Notes under the pieces: model-generated
What the model saw: the letters and a program-made list of their open reading frames with translations, nothing else
Databases searched by the model: none
What the model was told of the DNA's origin: nothing
Source of the DNA: CAIQPS01 sp963843455
Lineage (GTDB): Bacteria; Actinomycetota; Thermoleophilia; RBG-16-64-13
Direction: 5' to 3'
DNA: 64,000 bases
Assembly (NCBI GenBank): GCA_963843455.1
Contig: CAWJKE010000007.1
Coordinates: 124,001-188,000 of the forward strand
In this document: positions 24,503-31,267 of the stretch, one piece after another
How positions within the stretch are numbered: position 1 is the stretch's first letter
How the letters are laid out: every line of letters begins with the position of its first letter
Translations under genes and position numbers: made by a program

Positions 24503-25026
24503 CCCGCCTCCACCAGCCCCTTGAGAGCCTCACGCGCCCTGTGCAGATGGCTGTTCACGGCCCCTTCAGAGATGTTCATGATCCGGGCTATCTCGCCCAC
24601 GGAAAGGTCGTTCAGGTAGTAGAGAGCGGCCGCCGTGCGCTGGCGTTTGGGGAGCGACCGAAACACCGAGGCGAAGTCCGGGTCCGGCGTCCACACCACC
24701 AGTTCGCCCTCCACCGCCTGCCGGTCCTGCGCCGCGCCCAGACGCTCGACCACCCGGGCGGTGCGCGTCATGAATCGGCGGTAGTCCTTGCAGCGATTTA
24801 TGCCCACCCGGTACAGCCAAGCGACCGGGTCGCGGTACTCGCCGAGGTTGTCCCAGCGCAGGAACAGCTGAATGAACGCTTCCTGAGCAGCGTCGGCCGC
24901 CGCCTCGCGGTCGAGGGAGATCATGGTAAGGGCCTGAACCAAGCGTGCACGATGGCCCTGCATAAAGGACTCGAAGCCATCGGCTTGGGCCTTGGAACGA
25001 ACGGCTATGGAATCGGCCGCTCCCAC
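24499..25026 (-). CDS. ECF-type RNA polymerase sigma factor
   Basis: The 175-residue protein has sigma-70 region 2 (ADAAQEAFIQLFLRWDNLGEYRDPVAWLYRVGINRCKDYRR) and region 4 (FRSLPKRQRTAAALYYLNDLSVGEIARIMNISEGAVNSHLHRARE), with no region 3, the ECF layout (SigE/SigM-like). GTG 25026 has a GGGG SD. It heads an operon with its anti-sigma factor and two lipoproteins. Confidence 0.9.
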   Translation of the reverse strand: MGAADSIAVRSKAQADGFESFMQGHRARLVQALTMISLDREAAADAAQEAFIQLFLRWDNLGEYRDPVAWLYRVGINRCKDYRRFMTRTARVVERLGAAQDRQAVEGELVVWTPDPDFASVFRSLPKRQRTAAALYYLNDLSVGEIARIMNISEGAVNSHLHRAREALKGLVEAG

Positions 25027-25117
25027 GCGTTCCCCTATGACCTCCGCCAGTCCCGTGGCTCCTCCTCGGATCGTCTGGGCCTTCTACCTATTCAGACGCC
25101 CGAGGAGCGCACGCGCT

Positions 25118-26191
25118 TTACATCGCCGGCCCAGTCGGCTCGCCGGGGTCCGGCTCCTCTCTTGACCGGGACCGACTCCTCTTCAGGATCCCGGACGCTC
25201 CACCATAGAGTCTCGCCCAGTCGTCGGCATCCAATTCGGCGGCCCCCAACAGCAACGGGTCTTCAACAAGTACCGCGTATTCGTAGGGCTGCACGGCTTT
25301 CCCGCTCAGGTGCTGGGTCACTCGGTTCAGTCTGACGCCCAAAAGGACGATGATCGCCATGTAATCCGCCCAGATGAGGAGGGCCAGCAGCGCTCCCACC
25401 GAGCCTAAGCCCTGCTCGTTCCAGAGCATGAACGCCCCGTAGATTCGCGTGCCCAGAGCGCAGAGTACTGCGGTGAGCAGAGCTCCCTTCCAGCAATCGC
25501 GTGGGGAAATGCGGATGTCAGGAAGGACGGTGAAGATGAGTATCAGCAATCCCCACGTGAGCAGGAAGCCCGCGACCCACTGCGAGACGTCCAGCAAGAA
25601 CCCGTGGCCGACAACAGCGCTCAACAAGCCGCTCCCGGATTGGAGCGCGACCGCAAAGAGAAGAACAGCGCTGGGAATGAGCAATAGGCCGTACAACAGG
25701 AGCCGGGACAGGAGTCTCCGAAGAGAAAAACGCGACGGCCTGACCCGGATGTCCCACATGACGTTGAAGGCAATCTGAGTTCTCACCACGAGCCCCCGCG
25801 CCCCATATAGAAGCAGGAGGCCGCCAACTATGGCCGTTTGCGTAGCCCAACCGGGAGAGCTCGAGCGAATCAGCAGGCTCAGGAATAAGTCTGCGAGTTC
25901 GGGTCCCAGGTATGTTGTGAGAATCTCTCGTAGTTGCCCCGCGGCCGCGATCGGGTCGACGAAGTGGCCGACAATCCGGAGTGTAAGGAAGGTGAGCGGG
26001 GCCAAGGAGAACAGAAGATAGTAGGCGATGCCGGCGGCGAGGAGGGAGCCGTTGCGTCGCGAGTAGCCCCGGTACAAGGCCCACAAGGGGCGGACGACAG
26101 CCACTCTTTGGAGCCGGTTCCTCCACTTTGCGCGCCAACCGGCAGCGGCTGAAACGCCGGCTGATTGCTGATCGGTCTCGTCGGCATCCAT
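25118..26191 (-). CDS. YihY/BrkB-family inner membrane protein
   Basis: The 357-residue protein has six hydrophobic segments and the family motifs LLAAGIAYYLLFSLAPL, GLLLLYGARGLVV and GSVGALLALLIWADYMAIIVLLGVRLNR. Families under this name were once called RNase BN but are membrane proteins of uncertain role, possibly transport. The C-terminal cytoplasmic tail is charged and rich in Arg, Ser and Glu. It is a separate unit from the sigma operon, 91 bases away. Confidence 0.85.
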   Translation of the reverse strand: MDADETDQQSAGVSAAAGWRAKWRNRLQRVAVVRPLWALYRGYSRRNGSLLAAGIAYYLLFSLAPLTFLTLRIVGHFVDPIAAAGQLREILTTYLGPELADLFLSLLIRSSSPGWATQTAIVGGLLLLYGARGLVVRTQIAFNVMWDIRVRPSRFSLRRLLSRLLLYGLLLIPSAVLLFAVALQSGSGLLSAVVGHGFLLDVSQWVAGFLLTWGLLILIFTVLPDIRISPRDCWKGALLTAVLCALGTRIYGAFMLWNEQGLGSVGALLALLIWADYMAIIVLLGVRLNRVTQHLSGKAVQPYEYAVLVEDPLLLGAAELDADDWARLYGGASGILKRSRSRSREEPDPGEPTGPAM

Positions 26192-26229
26192 ATCTCGAGA
26201 TCTCCGTTCATGCGGCTTCCGGCGCCCGG

Positions 26230-27177
26230 TTACTCGAACACGGTTCTCCAGTCGCGTTTCATGCTCACGACCGTCCAGCCGTACTGTCTCGCCAGTTCCA
26301 GCGATCTTTCTGCGCCGGTCACATAGTCGAATTCACGGGCCGGGTCATCATGTAGGACAAGTAGGCGCAGGGCCGGCCGCGGCGGCTTGTTGGCGAACTG
26401 AAGCATAGGTATGTCGCCGTTGGAGTTTCCCGCTGCGAAGATAGGACGCTTCCCGATGCGGCTCCAGATGCGCGGCGGCTTTTCGGGACCGTCGTCCAGC
26501 ACGTCGAGTTGGGGTTGGGTCAGTAGGTCCCCACCGTCCCCATCTTCGCGAAAGGCGAGGGAGATACTGCTACCGATCACGCGCTCCGGTGGTATGCCAT
26601 ATATCTCCTGGGTGATCGGACGGATGAAGTCCCTTCCGCCGCCCGACGCGATGAACGTGGTGAAGTCATTCGCCTCGAGATAACGCAGTAGGTCGATCAT
26701 GGGTGCGTAACCACAGGCGCGATATGGCCGCTTCAGGGTGGGATGCGACTGCGTTCGCAAGAAGCCGCCTGCGCGTTGGGCGAACTCTTCGGTCGTGACA
26801 CCCTCAAACGCGGTGAGCAGACCCTGTATCACCACGGGCAGATCGCTGTCGTCACCCGCATAGTGCTTGTTGATCACACCGCCCAGCCAGGCGTAGTCCC
26901 TTTCTACAGCGGCTTTCCAGGGCTGTTGATCGCGTAACGCAGGATCTTGCCCCGCCATTTCTACCCAGCGCCGAAGGATGAAATCGAGTTGGATGGGCAT
27001 GGGCTTTTCGCACCACAGTGTGCCGTCGTTGTCGAAGGTGGCGATTCGGTCCGCGGGTGGCATAAACGTCGCGCTGTTCGGTGTGGCCACCCCGGTGACA
27101 AAGTCGACGATGGCGCTCTTGGCAGCGCCATCGTTCCAAGACTCGAGTAGCAGCGACATGATGATTGCCCCGTTCAT
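26230..27177 (-). CDS. HAD-family hydrolase (phosphoserine-phosphatase-like)
   Basis: The 315-residue protein has HAD motif I FDNDGTLW (nucleophile Asp and acid/base Asp), motif II FIASGGG, a motif III Lys region and motif IV GNSNGDIPML. The size and CEKPMPIQLDFILRRW segment match uncharacterised periplasmic or cytoplasmic HAD phosphatases; there is no clear signal peptide. ATG 27177 is listed; ATG 27159 is an equally acceptable start and has GGGG at eight bases. Substrate unknown. Confidence 0.85.
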   Translation of the reverse strand: MNGAIIMSLLLESWNDGAAKSAIVDFVTGVATPNSATFMPPADRIATFDNDGTLWCEKPMPIQLDFILRRWVEMAGQDPALRDQQPWKAAVERDYAWLGGVINKHYAGDDSDLPVVIQGLLTAFEGVTTEEFAQRAGGFLRTQSHPTLKRPYRACGYAPMIDLLRYLEANDFTTFIASGGGRDFIRPITQEIYGIPPERVIGSSISLAFREDGDGGDLLTQPQLDVLDDGPEKPPRIWSRIGKRPIFAAGNSNGDIPMLQFANKPPRPALRLLVLHDDPAREFDYVTGAERSLELARQYGWTVVSMKRDWRTVFE

Positions 27178-27215
27178 CTGTTGGAGTCGTCTGAGAACGC
27201 TATCTACTCACTATG

Positions 27216-27938
27216 TCAGATACGGCTGGAGCAAGGCGGAGCCGTGACCCTGCTCGGGCTGTCGACCGGCCGTGAAGTCGTGCGCAGCATGACCATGCCC
27301 AGCCACACGAACCACACGATCTGCAGCAGCCCAAAGCCGTATGCCAAGTCCCTGAGTGCCGGCACGAGTGAGAGGACACCCGCGGCGCCGATCGCCACTC
27401 CGAGCCAGTTCAGCACCTTGGGCAGTCCCCCGGTGCGCAGCGCAGCCACGCTCACCAGCAGGACCCACAGACCACCGAGAAGCTCACCGCCGGATCCGCC
27501 GAGGCCCTGAGCCACCGGCTCGATCGCCTGCCAGGCCGACACGGCCTGAACCGGATCGGTGCCATGGAGCCCGACGACCGCCGCCATGCCGGCGTTGAAG
27601 ATCATCCCGCTCGCGACTAGCGCGAAAGCCCATATGAGTCCTACGGCGGTCGCCGCCTGGGCCAAGATTGGGGCACCGTCCTTCAGGCGGGGGTAGAGCG
27701 TCAGCGCCAAGACGGCCACGATGACGCCGAAGATGATGTACGTGAACAGATACATGGCCTGCATGCTGTTGTGGCTGCCCACAAGCAGGGCGACCTTCTC
27801 AAAGGGATCCACCGCATTCGGGTACTTCACGAATACCAGGAAGTATGGCATCGCCACCACATAGGCTAGAGCTAGGTAGAGCGCCGCGAGGCCTCCAACC
27901 TTGTGCTGCCGCGCATTTCCACCGACGGACGAGTTCAT
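27216..27938 (-). CDS. DUF4386-like membrane protein
   Basis: The 240-residue protein has six hydrophobic segments and the DUF4386-like pattern: FVKYPN, SHNSMQAMYLFTYIIFG, LWVLLVSVAALRTGGLPKVLNWLGVAIGAAG. ATG 27938 has SD GAGGAG. It is transcribed from the consensus promoter at 28010-28038, which carries two TetR operators, so it is the probable target of the divergent TetR regulator. Confidence 0.7.
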   Translation of the reverse strand: MNSSVGGNARQHKVGGLAALYLALAYVVAMPYFLVFVKYPNAVDPFEKVALLVGSHNSMQAMYLFTYIIFGVIVAVLALTLYPRLKDGAPILAQAATAVGLIWAFALVASGMIFNAGMAAVVGLHGTDPVQAVSAWQAIEPVAQGLGGSGGELLGGLWVLLVSVAALRTGGLPKVLNWLGVAIGAAGVLSLVPALRDLAYGFGLLQIVWFVWLGMVMLRTTSRPVDSPSRVTAPPCSSRI

Positions 27939-27997
27939 TCGAGTCTCCTCTCTGGTCAAGGCACGCGGGCCTTGCGGTCCAGACACGTGCGATGTAA

Positions 27998-28031
27998 ACT
28001 TATGATGTAAGTATAAACTTACTATGTAAGT
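27998..28031. promoter_or_regulatory. Tandem 15-bp TetR operators
   Basis: ACTTATGATGTAAGT (27998-28012) and ACTTACTATGTAAGT (28017-28031) are inverted repeats with a 3-base centre; the second is perfect (ACTTAC/GTAAGT), the first has one mismatch. Their start-to-start distance is 19 bases, close to two helical turns, so two dimers could bind side by side. They lie between the divergent DUF4386 and TetR genes. Confidence 0.82.
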
Positions 28032-28038
28032 CTGTCAA
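28010..28038 (-). promoter_or_regulatory. Sigma-70-type promoter of the DUF4386 gene
   Basis: On the minus strand, -35 TTGACA (28038-28033), a 17-base spacer and -10 TATACT (28015-28010) form a near-consensus promoter. The spacer contains most of one 15-bp operator and the -10 touches the second, the geometry of a repressor that blocks RNA polymerase. Confidence 0.8.
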
Positions 28039-28051
28039 GTGGGAGTTGCCT

Positions 28052-28720
28052 GTGCCGTCCCGACCCACGCCGAGTCCAGGGTCCCGCGCGCCGCTCAGCA
28101 GGGAGCGAGTCCTGATGGCTGCCGTTGTGCTTGCCGACGAGAAGGGCATCGAGTCACTCACCATGCGAGAGCTCGGACTCAGACTAGGCGTCGAGGCGAT
28201 GTCGCTGTACAACCACGTGGCCAACAAGGAGGACATCCTCGACGGCATGGTCGATCTGGTGGTGAGCGAGATCGACCTTCCTTCGGACACGGTCGATTGG
28301 AAAGGGGCTATGCGCCGGAGGGCGATCTCGGCCCAGTCGGTCTTCTCGCGTCACCCGTGGGCGAGCGGTCTGATCGATTCGCGAGAGAGCAGCGGACCCG
28401 CGAGGTTACGTTACTTCGACTGGGTCATCGGGACGCTTCGGCGGGCCGGGTTCACGCTCGAGATGGCCGCTCATGCGTTTTCGATCCTCGACAGCTACAT
28501 CTATGGCTTCGGTCGACAGAAACTCAACATGTCCGCCGGACCGGACGTCAAGCCCGAGCAAATGGGGGAGGCCTTCCTGCGCGCGATACCGGCCGATGAG
28601 TATCCCTACCTCAGGGAGATGGTCGTCGAGTACGCGATGAACTCCGGCCACGATGAAAGCGCTGACTTCGAATTCGGGCTCGACCTGATTCTTGATGGGC
28701 TTCAGAGGCTTCTGGACTGA
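28052..28720 (+). CDS. TetR-family regulator with TetR_C-type domain
   Basis: The 222-residue regulator contains LSRERVLMAAVVLADEKGIESLTMRELGLRLGVEAMSLYNHV followed by NKEDILDGMVD, the helix-turn-helix of the TetR/TetR_C subgroup, whose C-terminal ligand pocket often binds tetracycline-like or hydrophobic drugs. GTG 28052 has SD GGGAG six bases away. It is divergent from the DUF4386 gene, with tandem operators between them, so it probably represses that gene and itself. Confidence 0.87.
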   Translation: MPSRPTPSPGSRAPLSRERVLMAAVVLADEKGIESLTMRELGLRLGVEAMSLYNHVANKEDILDGMVDLVVSEIDLPSDTVDWKGAMRRRAISAQSVFSRHPWASGLIDSRESSGPARLRYFDWVIGTLRRAGFTLEMAAHAFSILDSYIYGFGRQKLNMSAGPDVKPEQMGEAFLRAIPADEYPYLREMVVEYAMNSGHDESADFEFGLDLILDGLQRLLD

Positions 28721-28816
28721 ACCAGCCGTTCATTGGTTGGCCAGGTGTTCTCAGGCACAGAGAGTGCGATACTCCCTGCCGACACAAGTCAACCCACTCC
28801 GAGAGGACCGAGGCCA

Positions 28817-29830
28817 ATGGTCGGCGGAACTCGCCTTGCCCAAGCAAAGAGCCTGCTGGCGATAGCCGGCTTGGCGGCTGTCGCCGTCGCGCTGGTTGGT
28901 GCCAGTTTCGCGTGCGCTGCCAACATCACGACCGCACCGATCACCGCTGCTTCATCAAGCACTCTTGCCTCCACTACGACCACGCCATCCACCTCCTCCA
29001 TGCCGGAGACCACCACGTCGGTGCCGCAGAACACCACGTCGGTACCGCAGACCACCACGTCGGTACCGCAGACCACCAGCTCCGTGTCGCAGACCACCAG
29101 CTCCGTGTCGCAGACCACCACCTCGCTGGCCCCTGCCTCGACCACGACGGTCTCGTCTGTTGTGCGCCCGGTGATAGTCCTGGACCCCGGTCACAGCGGC
29201 ACCAGCCTCACGACCATCGATCCGGCGACACAGATACGCGATGAGGAGTACCTCAACACTCCCGAGACGAAGAACATGTTCGAAGTGGCCGTGCTGCTCA
29301 AGGCCAAGTTGGAAGCGGCGGGGTACACGGTCCTCATGACCAAGAAGGCGTGGAACGACACGGTCAGTAAGCGGGACAGAGTGAACTTTGCCAACAAGAA
29401 TCATGCTGCTCTTGGCGTAAGCATCCATACTTCTGGTCATACGTTTGGTGGCTACGGTGAGATCTACGTTCAGAGGATGGACTCGTACCGAGAGGACATC
29501 CACGGGAAGAAGGTCTACTTCGCGTTACCCGATGTGGCCGCTCTCAGCGCAAAGTACGGGCAGATATTTCTGGCAGAGCGCCGCAAGATAGAAGGCTCCA
29601 GCATCCGGATCACCGTGAACACCAGCTGGGGAGGGCGGGGGCTCGCTCCAGGCAACATCCCCATCGTCCAGTTGTTCTCGAAGGTGCCCTGGATCCTCAA
29701 TGAAGCCGGTGTGCCTGGGAATGCGAAAGAGAAAGAGCGCTATGCCCAGAGTCTGTTCAACAGCATCGTGAAGTGCGTCCCTATCGGCGACGCGGCTTCG
29801 CCGCCTGAGTCTTCCACGCCCGCCTCCTAG
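28817..29830 (+). CDS. N-acetylmuramoyl-L-alanine amidase (Amidase_3)
   Basis: The 337-residue secreted enzyme has a signal peptide, a Thr/Ser/Pro linker (about residues 40-112, including five heptapeptide repeats), then an Amidase_3 domain: VIVLDPGHSG (zinc His), EVAVLLKAKLEAAGYTVLMTK, a second zinc His in VSIHTSG, and a late Glu in VPWILNEAGVPGN that is the probable catalytic residue. It cleaves the amide between muramic acid and the stem peptide. ATG 28817 is chosen with GAGG upstream. Confidence 0.9.
   Translation: MVGGTRLAQAKSLLAIAGLAAVAVALVGASFACAANITTAPITAASSSTLASTTTTPSTSSMPETTTSVPQNTTSVPQTTTSVPQTTSSVSQTTSSVSQTTTSLAPASTTTVSSVVRPVIVLDPGHSGTSLTTIDPATQIRDEEYLNTPETKNMFEVAVLLKAKLEAAGYTVLMTKKAWNDTVSKRDRVNFANKNHAALGVSIHTSGHTFGGYGEIYVQRMDSYREDIHGKKVYFALPDVAALSAKYGQIFLAERRKIEGSSIRITVNTSWGGRGLAPGNIPIVQLFSKVPWILNEAGVPGNAKEKERYAQSLFNSIVKCVPIGDAASPPESSTPAS
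29012..29116 (+). repeat. Five 21-bp tandem repeats in the amidase linker
   Basis: Five in-frame 21-base units encode TTSVPQN, TTSVPQT, TTSVPQT, TSSVSQT and TSSVSQT. Units 2 and 3 are nearly identical, as are 4 and 5, so copy number probably changes by slippage or recombination, altering linker length without breaking the frame. Confidence 0.8.
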
Positions 29831-29951
29831 CACGTCACCTTGGTGGGCGGCTATCTGTGGTTGGTCGATGAAGCTCCACGCCGACGACATCTCCACTATA
29901 GGACAGAGATGGCCGATAGGTAGAGCAACCCTCCCATCGAGGAGCGAGGTG

Positions 29952-30416
29952 ATGAACGCCGACCGTGATCAGACCTCTCATGCTGCCGGGACGACAATCG
30001 TCGTTCTGCTCGGCCTTGTCGGCCTCTTCTGGATAGTGGTCGCTGCTGTGCAGATCTCGGCCGGGTTGGCCAACCGCCCGGGAGGCGATGCGCTTCTCAT
30101 AGCCATCATCGGCGCCTGCAACCTGCTTGTGGCCGGATACATCCTTTCCGCCATCAGAGGGGTGCTGCGGCGCAGCTACCACGCGCAGGGCTCGCTGGTG
30201 CTGATATCCGTTGTCGGTGCCGTCTGGGGACTCTTTGCCGCCATCTTTCCCGGCGGCTGGTTCCATCTACTCGTTGTTCCGCTCAACGTGGGCGTCGGCG
30301 TGTTGGCGTTGACCAGCTCGGCCTACTTCGCGCCCACCCACAGTCGAGGAGACGAGTCGGCGCCGCGACTCCGGCTGCCCGCGCCGCCGGCGCCGCCTCC
30401 CTGGGAGTCGCCGTAG
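29952..30416 (+). CDS. Small four-helix membrane protein of unknown function
   Basis: The 154-residue protein has four hydrophobic segments (about residues 14-38, 48-70, 80-100, 105-125) and a Pro-rich cytoplasmic tail ending in PAPPAPPPWESP, which could bind an SH3- or WW-like partner. ATG 29952 has a GAGGAGCGAGG SD region. I do not recognise the family. Confidence 0.6.
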   Translation: MNADRDQTSHAAGTTIVVLLGLVGLFWIVVAAVQISAGLANRPGGDALLIAIIGACNLLVAGYILSAIRGVLRRSYHAQGSLVLISVVGAVWGLFAAIFPGGWFHLLVVPLNVGVGVLALTSSAYFAPTHSRGDESAPRLRLPAPPAPPPWESP

Positions 30417-30519
30417 TGGGATAGACCGTGATGCGGGAGGTGCCACCTGATGTCGCGCCGGCGCTGGGCCTCGCCTACCTGGTGAATGAAGCCCCCGGCA
30501 TGTGGGTCTGTGACAGGTC

Positions 30520-30548
30520 TTGCCCCTGCCTGGCGCGCGCCCTAGGAT
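30520..30548 (+). promoter_or_regulatory. Candidate promoter of the sensor-like protein
   Basis: TTGCCC (30520-30525), a 17-base spacer and TAGGAT (30543-30548) lie 27 bases ahead of the ATG at 30576. The spacing is ideal but both boxes depart from consensus. Confidence 0.4.
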
Positions 30549-30575
30549 AGGAGTAGGACTACGGGGGAGGGGATC

Positions 30576-31154
30576 ATGCTCAAGACATGGGCCGTTCTTA
30601 TAGTGGTCGCCCTTGTGCTGATCGCCATTGCTCTCGGCGTCGATCTGGTACTCGCAGGCAGCCTGAACTCCGACGCCGACTCTCGCCTTCAGCGGCTGGC
30701 CATGGACCAGAGCCGCGCGATAAGCGTCAACGAGGGTGTGGTGAGCCTGCCGGCGCCGTCCGGAGAGCCCGCCGACCTCGGGTCGCAGACGTGGGTGTTC
30801 GCGGACGGCCAGACGGTCACCGGCCCCACCGGTGTCGATCCTGACACCGTCGCTGCGGCGAAAGCCCTGGACGGAAGACCGTCGCAGTTCGTCGATGTGC
30901 CCGGTCATGAAGTGCGTCTCTACGCGGTTCCCCTTTACTTTCAAGACAAGCAGATCGGCACCGTCGTGACAGGCCTATCCACGGCCTCCTACCACCGCGC
31001 CCAGAGGCTGATGCTCATCGCCACGGGCGTTTTCACGGCAGCAGTCCTCATGATCGTCGGTTTGGCGGGGTTGTGGGTCCGCAGGAGCCGCCCCGCCCTG
31101 CCGCCGGGAGCCGGCGAGCACGCGGACAAGTCGGCAGCCGCCTCCACGCCCTAG
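30576..31154 (+). CDS. Orphan two-helix protein resembling a sensor input domain
   Basis: The 192-residue protein has an N-terminal helix (about residues 3-27), a ~110-residue extracytoplasmic domain and a second helix (about residues 138-160), ending in a short Pro/Ala-rich tail. This is the input half of a histidine kinase (TM-sensor-TM), but there is no HAMP, kinase or output domain. It may be a stand-alone sensor or accessory subunit. Start ATG 30576 has SD GGGGGAGGGG. Confidence 0.65.
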   Translation: MLKTWAVLIVVALVLIAIALGVDLVLAGSLNSDADSRLQRLAMDQSRAISVNEGVVSLPAPSGEPADLGSQTWVFADGQTVTGPTGVDPDTVAAAKALDGRPSQFVDVPGHEVRLYAVPLYFQDKQIGTVVTGLSTASYHRAQRLMLIATGVFTAAVLMIVGLAGLWVRRSRPALPPGAGEHADKSAAASTP

Positions 31155-31267
31155 GCCAAGGCGGCCTGGCAGCCGCTCTTGGGGACGGTAGCTCCGTCAC
31201 CAGCGTTCCCTGACCGGGGATGCGATATCATCAGACGGTTGACCGACAGTCTCAAGGGAGGCACCTG

